A stretch of DNA of 64,000 nucleotides from contig CAWIUF010000064.1 in NCBI GenBank assembly GCA_963839095.1, positions 310,001 to 374,000 on the forward strand, given 5' to 3'. The notes below the pieces were generated by a model. The model had not been told where the DNA came from. It ran no database searches and worked only from the letters and a program-made list of their open reading frames with translations. Source of the DNA: Palsa-504 sp963839095 (GTDB lineage: Bacteria; Actinomycetota; Actinomycetes; Streptosporangiales; Streptosporangiaceae). A program made the position numbers and the translations under genes. This document shows positions 8,767 through 17,214 of this stretch, piece after piece; positions within the stretch are counted from its first letter, which is position 1, and each line of letters begins with the position of its first letter.

Positions 8767-9198
8767 ATGACGACGCAAGGAAAGGACCTCGTTCGGCGGT
8801 GGTTCGTCGAGGGGATGAACGCTGGCGACGCGAGCCGGGCACGGGATATCTCCGGCCAGATCTTCGCGGTCGATTTCATCGACCACGACGGCATCGACCA
8901 GGCGACGTGCGGACGCGAGCAATGGCAGCGAGCCGTGATCGACACCGTGTTCGGCGCATTCTCCGACGTTGAGGTCACCGTGGAGAAGTTGCTGGCCGAG
9001 GACCAGCTGGTCGCGGTCCGCTACGTGTTCACCGGGACGCACACAGGTCCCTTCCAGGGAATCGCGCCCACGCACCGGCGCATCCGCCACAGCGAGAACG
9101 AGATCTACCGGATCGCGGACGGCCGGATTGCCGAAAGCTGGGGCGAAGGCGACTGGCTCGGCACGATGCGCCAACTCGGAGCGGACTTCGCGCGATGA
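8767..9198 (+). CDS. SnoaL-like (NTF2 fold) ester-cyclase-type protein
   Basis: A 143-residue single-domain alpha+beta barrel protein. It has the SnoaL-family pattern: an N-terminal helix with 'RRWFVEGMNAGDA', then 'DFIDHDG', and the strand '..TGTHTGPFQGIAPTHRRI' with 'GRIAESWGEGDWLG' at the end. Family members cyclise polyketides or, more often, have unknown substrates. The ATG at 8767 is preferred over an upstream GTG because the family N terminus begins here. It overlaps the hemerythrin gene by 4 bases (ATGA), so the two are co-translated. Their likely regulator is the divergent LuxR protein. Confidence 0.85.
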   Translation: MTTQGKDLVRRWFVEGMNAGDASRARDISGQIFAVDFIDHDGIDQATCGREQWQRAVIDTVFGAFSDVEVTVEKLLAEDQLVAVRYVFTGTHTGPFQGIAPTHRRIRHSENEIYRIADGRIAESWGEGDWLGTMRQLGADFAR

Positions 9199-9920
9199 CA
9201 CAACGATCCCCATCAGTCACCAGCGCCGACCCTCAGCGACCCGGTGATCAGCGCGCCGACACCACCATGATGGGGGTGGTGCACGATGCGATACGGCGCG
9301 ACCTGCATCGGTTGTACGACACGCTGGCAACCCAGCCCGGAACACCCCTGGAAGACACCCGCCGGCACGCCCTCTGCGACCACGTGGACTGGATGATGGA
9401 CTTCTTGCACCGGCATCACCGCAGTGAGGACGACGGACTCTGGCCGCTGGTGCTCGCCCGCGCACCCGAGACCGCGCCGCTCCTCGACCGCATGGAAGCC
9501 GACCACCAGCACATCGTGCCGGCGATGGAAACGGTCGGCTCGGCTGCGCGCGCCTACCGAGAAGATCCCGGACAGCAGGCCGGGCTCGCCAGCGCGCTGC
9601 ACACCTTGGGCGAAGTACTGCTCCCTCATCTGCGCCGAGAGGAAGACGACGCAATGCCCGTGGTCTCGGCCACCCTCACCAAGCGCGACTGGCAATCCTG
9701 GGACAAGCGCTACAACGTCCGCGGCAAGTCGCTCACCCAACTGGCGATGGACGGTCACTGGCTTATGGATCAACTTGACCGGCAGCGGTACCAGACGCTC
9801 GTACATCTCGTGCCGCTGCCCGCTCGGCTCATCATCGTCAAGGGCTTCGCCCGCCGGTATCGCCGAGCGTGCGCGATCCGCTGGGGATCTGATGTGACCG
9901 TCACGCCCCGGGCTGCCTAG
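9195..9920 (+). CDS. Hemerythrin (HHE cation-binding) domain protein
   Basis: A 241-residue soluble protein. The HHE domain covers about residues 25-160 and supplies the di-iron ligand set expected of the family: 'HDAIRRDLHRL' (helix 1 His), 'FLHRHHRSEDDGLWP' (His..His..Glu), 'EADHQHI' (His) and 'LLPHLRREEDDAMP' (His..Glu). Such proteins bind oxygen, NO or peroxide through a non-haem di-iron centre. The C-terminal 80 residues are basic, with 'RLIIVKGFARRYRRA'. It is coupled to the SnoaL-like gene upstream. The pair might form a redox-responsive module under the LuxR regulator; that is inferred from context only. Confidence 0.87.
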   Translation: MTQRSPSVTSADPQRPGDQRADTTMMGVVHDAIRRDLHRLYDTLATQPGTPLEDTRRHALCDHVDWMMDFLHRHHRSEDDGLWPLVLARAPETAPLLDRMEADHQHIVPAMETVGSAARAYREDPGQQAGLASALHTLGEVLLPHLRREEDDAMPVVSATLTKRDWQSWDKRYNVRGKSLTQLAMDGHWLMDQLDRQRYQTLVHLVPLPARLIIVKGFARRYRRACAIRWGSDVTVTPRAA

Positions 9921-10039
9921 CCTGCCTGGGCTGGGGACTACAAGTCGGCGACTGCTGATGGTGATCGGCCTGATCAGGTCGAACGCGCTGTCGCCGGCCG
10001 ATTCGGGAGAGCTGATACGGGAGATCAGGAGTCACCTTG

Positions 10040-10129
10040 ATGACCAAGCAGGCCAGTACCGGTCCCGTGCTGGCCTTCAGCGCGTCGGCCGGGCGCCGGT
10101 TCGTCTCCCAGCGCCGGTTGGTACGTTGA
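10040..10129 (+). CDS. Possible 29-residue small ORF upstream of the monooxygenase gene
   Basis: ATG at 10040 with AGGAG eight bases upstream opens a 29-codon frame ('MTKQASTGPVLAF..RRLVR') ending five bases before the next GTG start. It has good ribosome binding and a basic C terminus but no recognised similarity. It could be a leader or simply a chance frame. Confidence 0.28.
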   Translation: MTKQASTGPVLAFSASAGRRFVSQRRLVR

Positions 10130-10133
10130 CCAC

Positions 10134-10460
10134 GTGACGGTAGTGAAGATCAACGCGATTACGGTCCCCGCCGACAGCGGGGACGAGCTGGCCCGCCGGT
10201 TCGCCGCCCGGGCCGGGGCGGTCGATGACCAGGACGGCTTCGAGGGCTTCGAGCTGTTCAAGCCGACCGACGAGCGCACCACCTGGCTGGTGATCACCCG
10301 GTGGCGGGACGAGGAAGCATTCAAGGCCTGGGTGAGCTCCCCCGCGTTCGCGCACGGGCACCGGTCGGCGGCCGAGCGGGCGGGCGGCGAAGCGCCGCCC
10401 TCGGTGGGCAGCCACAGCGAGCTGTGGTCGTACGAGATCGCCGGCGGATCGGCCCGCTGA
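10134..10460 (+). CDS. ABM-domain (antibiotic biosynthesis monooxygenase / heme-degrading type) protein
   Basis: A 108-residue dimeric alpha+beta barrel protein of the ABM superfamily, which includes the MhuD/IsdG haem-degrading enzymes. It shows the typical order 'VVKINAITVPADSGDELARRF', 'GFEGFELFKPTD', 'TTWLVITRWRDEEAFKAWVSS' and a final strand 'LWSYEI'. A His lies in 'AFAHGHRSA' where haem ligands occur in MhuD-like members. The actual substrate (haem or quinone-like) is not determinable. GTG start; it is followed after 7 bases by a methyltransferase, probably in one transcript. Confidence 0.8.
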   Translation: MTVVKINAITVPADSGDELARRFAARAGAVDDQDGFEGFELFKPTDERTTWLVITRWRDEEAFKAWVSSPAFAHGHRSAAERAGGEAPPSVGSHSELWSYEIAGGSAR

Positions 10461-10467
10461 GGGCCGC

Positions 10468-11253
10468 GTGACCGATCCCGCCCCGGCCACCTACCTCTGG
10501 ACCGACCAGTCCTACCTGCGGGACGTCCAGTACAAGACGGACGTCAACCTGGCCGCGCGGCAGTCCATCTACGCCTACCAGCAGCCGCAGATTGACCTGG
10601 CCGGCGAGACACTCGGCCGGGCCGCCCTCGGCGGCGGGGAGGTCGTCGCCGACGTCGGCTGCGGCAACGGCCGCTACCTGGCCGAGCTGGCCCGCCGCGG
10701 GCACGCGGGCCCGGTACTCGGCGTGGACATGTCGCCGGGCATGCTGCTCGCGGCCAGGAGCGGCGCGCCGCGGGCCGCCCTGCTGGTCGCGGACGCGACG
10801 GCGCTGCCGGTCAGGGCCGGGGTGGCCGGCCTCACCCTGGCGATGCACATGCTGTACCACGTCCCGGAGCCGGAACGCGCGGTCCGCGAGCTGCGCCGGG
10901 TCACCCGTCCGGGCGGACGGGTGATCGTCGGCCTGAACGGCGCGGATCACCTGCTCGAGCTGCGCCGCCTCATCGCGGAGGCGCTCGCCGGCCTTGGCCG
11001 GCCGTCGGCCCTGCCGCGCGAGCGGATCGGGCTGGATCAGGGCGAGGCGCTGCTGCGCCCTGAGTTCACGTCAGTGACCAGGTACGACTTCGTCAGCCAG
11101 CTCCGGGTACCAAGTCCGGATCCCATCGCCGCCTACGTGCGGAGCCGCCTGCCGGACGCCGAACCGCTCGTCGCGGCCGTGCTCGGCCAGCTGCCGGCCG
11201 ACCCGGCGCAGTTCCCGATCACCACCCACAGCGGCTGCCTGGTCTGCACCTGA
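10468..11253 (+). CDS. Class I SAM-dependent methyltransferase (UbiE/type 11 family)
   Basis: A 261-residue cytosolic enzyme. SAM-binding motif I is at about residues 60-70 ('VVADVGCGNGRYLAEL'), with the acidic residue after strand 2 ('VLGVDMS'), motif 'LLVADATALPV' and motif post-I/III 'LRRVTRPGGRVIV'. The C-terminal region ends with 'TTHSGCLVCT', including a C-x-x-C pair that is unusual and could bind metal. The substrate is unknown. GTG start, 7 bases downstream of the ABM gene. Confidence 0.85.
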   Translation: MTDPAPATYLWTDQSYLRDVQYKTDVNLAARQSIYAYQQPQIDLAGETLGRAALGGGEVVADVGCGNGRYLAELARRGHAGPVLGVDMSPGMLLAARSGAPRAALLVADATALPVRAGVAGLTLAMHMLYHVPEPERAVRELRRVTRPGGRVIVGLNGADHLLELRRLIAEALAGLGRPSALPRERIGLDQGEALLRPEFTSVTRYDFVSQLRVPSPDPIAAYVRSRLPDAEPLVAAVLGQLPADPAQFPITTHSGCLVCT

Positions 11254-11262
11254 CCGGCCGGG

Positions 11263-12282
11263 TCAGCCCGCGCTGGCCCCCAGCCGTCGCAGCAGGGCGT
11301 CCTTGATCCCGGGCCGCGATCCGAACACCAGCAGGAACAAGGCCTCGCGCACCAGCCGCTGGGCGTGCTCGTCCACGGTGACCGACCGGCTTCCCACCTG
11401 CACCGCCAGTGCCGCCGCAGCCCGCACGGCCAGTTCGGAGGCCGCCGCCCGGGCCCGCGCCATCGCGCCGGAGTCGCCCGCGAGCGCGTCGTCGAGCCGG
11501 GTCCGGCAGGCGGCCAGCTCGTCGTCCAGCGGTCCCGGCCCGAGCAGGCGCACGCACCGGCGGACCAGGCCGAGCGCGAGCGAGCCGTTGATCCGCAGGC
11601 GGTCGGGCCGCATGCCCTCCGCCGGGTCGAAGGGAACCTGGCCGGCCCAGCGCTCCCCCGGGACCAGGACGCCGTCGAAGCCGAGCCGGACGGTGACGCT
11701 CGCGTTGACGGCGGCGAGCCGCTCGCGGGTCACGGTGAGCCCGGGCCGGTCGGCCGCGTCCAGGATCAGCGACACGATGCTGTCATCCGGTCCCCGCGCC
11801 GCGACCAGCAGCAAGTCGGTCAGCCCCCACCCGGTCACCCAGGGCGCCTCGCCGTCGAGCCGCCACCCGCCACCGGACGGCCGCGCGCGCAGCCGCGGCG
11901 GCCCGGGGAGCAGGCCGCCCAGCGCGATCGCGCCGCGAACCTGGCCCCGGCAGGCCGGCCCGAGCCACCGGTCGCGCAGCCCGGCGGGAGTGCCCTCGGC
12001 GGCCAGCGTCATGACCACGCCGCGGTGCTGCATCCAGACGAACGTGGTGGCCAGGCAGCCGCTGGCCAGTTCCTCGACCACCGCGCAGGAAGCCGCCAGG
12101 TCCAGGCCGAGGCCGCCGAGCTCGGCCGGCACCGGCGCCCCGTACAGGCCCGCCGCGGCGAGCGCGTCCAGGTGGGCGGCCGGGATCGCATCCAGCCCGT
12201 CGACCCGCATCGCGTCAGGAAACAGCAGGTCGTCGGCGAGCCCGCGGGCCACCGCGACCACGTCCCGCGCGGTCGTGGTCAT
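11263..12282 (-). CDS. Acyl-CoA dehydrogenase-like flavoprotein
   Basis: A 339-residue protein of the acyl-CoA dehydrogenase fold, slightly shorter than the usual 380. The N-terminal helical part has 'AAGLYGAPVPAELGGLGLDL', the classic start of the FAD-binding fold. The middle beta domain shows 'GEAPWVTGWGLTDLLLVAA', where 'WVTG' is the usual FAD contact. The C-terminal helices carry no obvious catalytic Glu, as in many distant members. The ATG at 12282 overlaps the stop of the upstream epimerase gene by four bases (ATGA), which fixes the start. Substrate unknown; co-expression with the epimerase is likely. Confidence 0.82.
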   Translation of the reverse strand: MTTTARDVVAVARGLADDLLFPDAMRVDGLDAIPAAHLDALAAAGLYGAPVPAELGGLGLDLAASCAVVEELASGCLATTFVWMQHRGVVMTLAAEGTPAGLRDRWLGPACRGQVRGAIALGGLLPGPPRLRARPSGGGWRLDGEAPWVTGWGLTDLLLVAARGPDDSIVSLILDAADRPGLTVTRERLAAVNASVTVRLGFDGVLVPGERWAGQVPFDPAEGMRPDRLRINGSLALGLVRRCVRLLGPGPLDDELAACRTRLDDALAGDSGAMARARAAASELAVRAAAALAVQVGSRSVTVDEHAQRLVREALFLLVFGSRPGIKDALLRRLGASAG

Positions 12283-13268
12283 AGGGTCCAGGCCGCGGCG
12301 AGCTTGTCCATCGTCGCGTCCAGGCTGGCGTCGGTGACCTGCCGCGCCGGGTCGGCCAGGTACCACCCGGCGATCTCCCGGGCGCCCTGCTCGAACGGGA
12401 TCACCGCCTGCCAGCCAGGCACCAGGCCGCGCAGCTTGGCGTTGTCGAACACCATCGAGTGCGCCTTGTCGCCCAGCAGCCCGGCCCCCCATTCCGGGTC
12501 GGCCGCCGCGATCGCGTCCGACGGCACGTGCACCAGCCGCGCGGTCACCCCCAGGGCCGCCGCGAACGCTTCCGCGATCTGATTCCAGGTGAGCACGTCA
12601 TCGGAGGTGATGTGGATGGCCTCGCCGATCGTCCGCGGGTGGGCCAGCAGCGGGACGAACGCGCGGGCGAAGTCGTCGTGGTGGGTCAGCGTCCACAGTG
12701 ACGTCCCGTCGCCGTGCACGACGACGGGCTTGCCCGCGAGCATCCGGCCCAGCACCGTCCAGCCGCCGTCGAACGGCACCGACGTCTGGTCGTAGGTGTG
12801 CGAGGGCCGGATGATCGTGGCCGGGAACCCCTCCTCCCGGTAGGCCGCCACGAGCAGGTCCTCGCAGGCGATCTTGTCGCGGGAGTACTGCCAGTACGGG
12901 TTGCGCAGCGGCGTGGACTCGGTGACCGGCACCCGCGCGGGCGGCGTCTGGTAGGCCGAGGCGGAGCTGATGAACACGTACTGCGCGGTCCGCCCGCGGA
13001 ACAGCTCGATGTCGGTGCGGACATGCCCGGGGGTGAACGCCACCCAGTCGACCACCGCATCGAACGCAAGATCAGAGATTTCAGCCCGAACGGAGTCCGG
13101 TTCCCGTATATCGGCCCGCAGCATGCTCACCCCGGGCGGGAGCGGCCGGACGGCGCTGCGCCCCCGGTTCAGCACGAACAGCTCGATGCCGGCCTCGACC
13201 GCGACCCGCGAGCACGCCGAGCTGATGATCCCGCTGCCTCCGATGAACAGCACCCTGAGCTTCGCCAT
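12279..13268 (-). CDS. NAD-dependent epimerase/dehydratase (extended SDR)
   Basis: A 329-residue extended short-chain dehydrogenase. The N-terminal Rossmann motif is 'VLFIGGSGIISSACSR' (G-x-x-G-x-x-S variant). Later come 'VFISSASAYQTPP' (catalytic Ser region) and 'YWQYSRDKIACED', giving the Tyr-x-x-x-Lys pair (Y-S-R-D-K). The C-terminal substrate domain includes 'GWYLADPARQ'. Family members epimerise or dehydrate nucleotide sugars or reduce aldehydes; the specificity is not visible. It is the first gene of a two-gene minus-strand operon with the acyl-CoA dehydrogenase-like gene. Confidence 0.87.
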   Translation of the reverse strand: MAKLRVLFIGGSGIISSACSRVAVEAGIELFVLNRGRSAVRPLPPGVSMLRADIREPDSVRAEISDLAFDAVVDWVAFTPGHVRTDIELFRGRTAQYVFISSASAYQTPPARVPVTESTPLRNPYWQYSRDKIACEDLLVAAYREEGFPATIIRPSHTYDQTSVPFDGGWTVLGRMLAGKPVVVHGDGTSLWTLTHHDDFARAFVPLLAHPRTIGEAIHITSDDVLTWNQIAEAFAAALGVTARLVHVPSDAIAAADPEWGAGLLGDKAHSMVFDNAKLRGLVPGWQAVIPFEQGAREIAGWYLADPARQVTDASLDATMDKLAAAWTL

Positions 13269-13405
13269 GCTCCTAACGCTAAACCGGGATCACCCGGGCC
13301 AGCGCGGCCGGGGCCGCCGATCACCGGCGGCGGCCGCGGGCAGCTCTCCGCGTATTGCCCGGATTCGTTGGGAATTTAGCCAATTTATATAGTCTGGAAA
13401 AGACG

Positions 13406-13427
13406 CATATTGTAGCGCTGCAATATG
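13406..13427. promoter_or_regulatory. AT-rich intergenic dyad
   Basis: CATATTG (13406-13412) and CAATATG (13421-13427) are perfect inverted arms with an 8-base spacer. They sit in an unusually A+T-rich stretch (about 13365-13430) between divergent genes (starts at 13268 and 13500). It is a candidate operator or promoter region. Confidence 0.4.
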
Positions 13428-13499
13428 ACGGCGATGACGGAAACAGCCACATGAGCCAGAGCTTGGAATAATCCGCGCCAGTCACGATATTCTCTGCCT

Positions 13500-15885
13500 A
13501 TGCCGTCCACTGCCGCCTGCGAAGCAGCAGGCCAGCACGGTACGCTCACCGAGCTGAAATGCTCCGAGCCAGCCTCCCTTTCCGAGGTTCATGCGCTTAG
13601 CGCGGACCATTCCGTCGACGCCGCCCGGGTGGCGGAGATGCTTTCCGGAGGAAAAGGGCTGCGCGTTCACGGCGCCTGGATCCGCGGCCAGCTCGACCTG
13701 GACGGCATCGATTGCGCGGCCGGCCTGCGGCTGACCGGATGCCCGGCTCGACCAGCCGCTCACGCTGCGGGACGCCACCTTGCCCTGGCTGGTGCTCGAG
13801 GAGTGCGTGCTGCCCGCCCTCTGGGCGGACCGGGCCCGGGTAGGGACGCTCACCGTCAAGAACTCACTGGTCAGCGGGAAGTACGCCGACGGCGCGCTCC
13901 GGTTCGCCGGCGTCCGGGTGACGGCCGACCTGCGGCTCACCGGGACCCGGGTGGACAGCCCGGCGGGGCCCGCGGTACTGGCCACGGGCCTGGCCGTGGA
14001 CGGCAGCGCGTTCCTGGAGACGCTCGACGCGCGGGGCTCGAGCCTGGGCGGGGCGGTCTGCTTCACCGGCGCGACGATCGGGGACGACCTGGTGCTGCAG
14101 GGCGCCCGGCTGATCGCGGAGGCCGGCCCGGCGTTCAACGGCGAGGTCCTCATCGTCAAGGGCGCGGCCTGGCTGGACCAGGGGTTCACCGCGACCGGTA
14201 CCGGTCCATCCGGCGCGGTGTGCCTGACCGGTGCCCGCATTACCCGGCAGCTGTCGCTGCGCGGTGCGAAGCTGGCCAACGGCAGCGGCCCGGCCCTGGT
14301 CGCGGACCTGCTCACGGTGCGGGCCGGCCTGATGGCCGACCAGGGCTTCACCGCGATCGGCGCGGGCGAGCTCGCGGCCGTGCGGCTGAGCGGAGCCAGC
14401 ATCCGGGGCTACCTGCTGCTCGACGGCGCCACGCTCACCAACCGGTCCGGGCCGGCCCTGGCGGCGAGCCGGCTCAGCGTCCAGGGCGACCTGACGATGA
14501 CCGGGCACGGCGAGGCGGGGGCGCGGTTCAGCGCGACCGGGGTGACCGGGCCGTGCACCGTCCAGCTGCGCGAGGCCGATGTCACCGGTGACCTCTCGCT
14601 CGAGCGGGCCACCGTCATCAACTACCCGGTCCGCGATCAGGACGGCGGGGCCGACCCTGGTCACGGCGACCTGGGTGACCCGGCCGACCGTGGTCAGGGA
14701 GCGGTCTGCCTGTCGGGCGCCACCATCGGCGGCGACCTGGTGCTGGCCGGCGCCACGTTAACGTCAGCGGCCGGCCCGGCGCTCCTGGCCGACCATGTGA
14801 CCATCGGGGGCGACGCGTTCCGCTGCGATCACAGCGGAGCCGACTTCCGCGCCACCGGCACCGGTGACCTCGGCGCGGTGTGCCTGGCCAGCGCGCACAT
14901 AGCCGGGCTACTCTGCCTCCGCGGCGCCGCCCTGACCAGCAAGAACGGACCGGCACTGGTAGCCGATGCCGCCATCATGGAGGACGACGCGCTGCTCGAC
15001 CTGGGCTTCACCGCCACCGGGGCCGGGCTGCGTGCCACCCTCGGGCTGCGCGCGGCGAGCATCGGCGGCCTGCTGTCGCTGGACGCCGGCACGATCACCA
15101 GCGGACGGCCCGGCGAGCCGGACGGCCAGGCGGGCGACTACGAGGGCGCGGTCCAGCTGGCGGGCGCCACGGTGGGCGGTGACCTGATGGCCCGGGGCGC
15201 GATGCTGACGGCGTTCGCCGGGCCTGCGCTGCGCGCCGATCACCTGACCGTGCACGGTGACGCGTTCGGCTGTCAGGGGCGCAACGAGGGCTTCCGCGCC
15301 ACCGGGACGGGAAGCGAGGGGACGGTCGTCCTGGTCGCGGCCGCGGTGGGCGGCCAGCTATCGCTGAGCGGCGCCGTCATGACCAACCGCAGCGGCCCCG
15401 CCCTGGTCGCCGACGCGGCCTCGGTGCGAGGCGGCGTGCGGCTGGACGAGGGGTTCACAGCGACCGGAAGCGGCAGGCAGCGGGCCGTGGTCAGCCTAGC
15501 CGGAACGCACGTGGGGGGCCAGCTCAGCTGTACCGGCCGGGCCGTCGGCGGGAGGCCGGACGAGCGAGCGCTCGACGTCGGCCGCGCCCAGGTCGGCGCC
15601 CTGCGGCTAAGCACCAGTTTCGGGGGCCTGCTGAACCTTGACGGCCTGATGTACGCCGAGACCCCGGTGCTGCTCACCGGGAACCCGCCGACCCGGGTCC
15701 CCGAGGCCAGGCAGGCCGCCGAATGGCGCCTCCTGCTCGCCCAGAGCGCCGATGCCTCGGCCCATGGCATGCTCACCCGGCTCAGCAAGACCTTGCGCCT
15801 GGCGCGGGCGCCGCACCAGGCGGTAACCGACACGGCGCCCTTCCCTTGCCTGGCCCCTCCGCCGGCCGAAACGGCCGCGCCGTAG
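13500..15885 (+). CDS. Repeat-built beta-helix-like protein, one frameshift near 13742
   Basis: The ATG at 13500 opens 'MPSTAACEAAGQHG..GLRLTGC', then the frame breaks within CCC at 13742-13744. Removing one C restores 'CRLDQPLTLRDATLPW' and the rest of the protein to TAG at 15885, about 794 residues in all. From about 14000 on it is made of roughly 54-residue units: 'GFxATGTG..GAVxLxGAxIxGxLxLxGAxLxxxxGPALxADxLxVxGxxxxDx', eight or nine copies. The regular L/V/G spacing suggests a right-handed beta-helix with long turns, like pentapeptide-repeat or bactofilin-type solenoids. There is no signal peptide or membrane segment. Related actinobacterial proteins are sometimes labelled 'oxidoreductase' without support. 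The single homopolymer indel may be a sequencing error. Confidence 0.65.
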
Positions 15886-15897
15886 TAGCTTGCTGAA

Positions 15898-17022
15898 ATG
15901 CACGTAGTCGGCATGGTGCTGCACCCCGAGCGGGACTGCAGCGGAGCGGTGAAGTCGATCCTGGACTGGGCGGCCCGCCGGGAGATCGAGGTCCTGGGCA
16001 TCCAGGACGAGGTCCGGCGGATCGTGTGCACCGCCGAGGCGGTGAGCGCCGAGGAGTTGCGGCGGCGGTCGGACCTGATCGTCAGCCTGGGCGGCGACGG
16101 CACCATGCTGCGCGCCATGCGGCTGGCGGACCGGCAGCGCTTCCCGGTCCTCGGGGTGAACCTGGGCAAGCTGGGCTTCCTGGCCGAGGTCGACGTGCCC
16201 GACCTGGCCGCGGCGCTGTCCGCGATCGACAACCACGAGTTCACCACCGAACCGCGCCTGGCCGTCGACGCCGTCATCGGGGACCAGCTGATCACCGCGT
16301 TCAACGACATCGCGTTCGTGCGCTTCCCCGGGCACAAGACCGCCGCCATCGCGGTGGAGGCGGCGGGTCGCCGGTTCGTCAGCTACACGGCCGACGCGAT
16401 CGTCGTGGCCACGCCGACCGGGTCGACCGCCTACAGCTTCTCGGCGGGCGGCCCCATCGTGAGCCCGGCGGTGGAAGCCCTGCTGGTCACGCCGGCCGCG
16501 CCGCATTCGGCCTACAACCGCGGGCTCGTCGTCTCGGTCAACGACGAGCTGACCCTGCAGGTCCTGCCGGGCAGCGGCCGGCTCGCGGTAGAAGCCGACG
16601 GCAACGTCGCCGCCAACGTGGAACCGGGCGACCGGATCGAGCTGCGGCCCCGTCCCGGCGCCGCCCACGTCGTGCGGCTCGGGCACAGCACGTTCTACGA
16701 GCGGGTCAAACGCAAGCTGCGGCTGACCGATTCCGCTGAGATCGCGGTTCGGCTGGCCCTGACGCCAGGCGCCGGGCACGGCCCGGGCGAGCCGCCGAAG
16801 GCGCTGGCCACCGCCGTCCGCGCCCAGCGCATCCGGCCGGCCGCCGTCTCGGGGTGCTCGCCGTACTCCTGCGCGACGCGCGCGGCGCAGCCCGCGGGTC
16901 CCAGCGTGCCGGCCACCGCGGCGATCGCCTGCCTGACCTGCGCGGCGCTCGGCTCATCGGAGCGCTGCAGCACCGAAGCGAAAAGCGCGTCGGCCCGGGC
17001 GGAAGCCGGGCTCAGATCGTAG
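15898..17022 (+). CDS. NAD kinase (second copy) with a C-terminal extension antisense to a conserved gene
   Basis: Phosphorylates NAD to NADP with ATP. The core (about residues 1-285) has the 'GGDGTM' motif at 65-70, 'NLGKLGFLAEV', 'FNDIAF' (NE/D motif) and 'TPTGSTAYSFSAGGP', all diagnostic of the family; the core ends near 'ERVKRKLRLTDSAEI' at about 16740. The frame then runs on for about 95 residues of unlikely composition, exactly opposite the small minus-strand gene at 16695-17036, to TAG at 17020. The extension is probably the antisense reading of that gene after loss of the original stop. It starts 12 bases after the beta-helix gene. A second, operon-embedded copy lies at 22214-23137. 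Confidence 0.85.
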   Translation: MHVVGMVLHPERDCSGAVKSILDWAARREIEVLGIQDEVRRIVCTAEAVSAEELRRRSDLIVSLGGDGTMLRAMRLADRQRFPVLGVNLGKLGFLAEVDVPDLAAALSAIDNHEFTTEPRLAVDAVIGDQLITAFNDIAFVRFPGHKTAAIAVEAAGRRFVSYTADAIVVATPTGSTAYSFSAGGPIVSPAVEALLVTPAAPHSAYNRGLVVSVNDELTLQVLPGSGRLAVEADGNVAANVEPGDRIELRPRPGAAHVVRLGHSTFYERVKRKLRLTDSAEIAVRLALTPGAGHGPGEPPKALATAVRAQRIRPAAVSGCSPYSCATRAAQPAGPSVPATAAIACLTCAALGSSERCSTEAKSASARAEAGLRS

Positions 17023-17036
17023 GGTGCGGACCACAT
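16695..17036 (-). CDS. Conserved small actinobacterial protein
   Basis: A 113-residue helical protein with the pattern 'ARADALFASVLQRSDEPSA', 'VRQAIAAVAGTLG', 'GCAARVAQEYGEHPETA' and 'RMRWARTAV'. I recognise this as a widespread uncharacterised actinobacterial family. The ATG at 17036 is well supported by AAGGAGG about nine bases upstream. The last 30 residues ('GGSPGPCPAPGVRAS..') are probably antisense read-through into the NAD kinase gene, because family members usually end near 'FG'. Function unknown. Confidence 0.72.
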   Translation of the reverse strand: MWSAPYDLSPASARADALFASVLQRSDEPSAAQVRQAIAAVAGTLGPAGCAARVAQEYGEHPETAAGRMRWARTAVASAFGGSPGPCPAPGVRASRTAISAESVSRSLRLTRS

Positions 17037-17214
17037 CGCGGGCCTCCTTCTCCCCGGGGGGCAGGCCATCCCCGGCTGCCCGGCCGCCGGCACGAGCCGT
17101 CCGGCGACCGGGAAGCCAGCGCCCGCGCAAGCCGCGGGAGCTCCTCAGCAATCCGGAGCGCCGGCCCGTGCCAGTGATACAACCGCAGCCGCGCTATTTC
17201 GCGCCACGGAGGGC

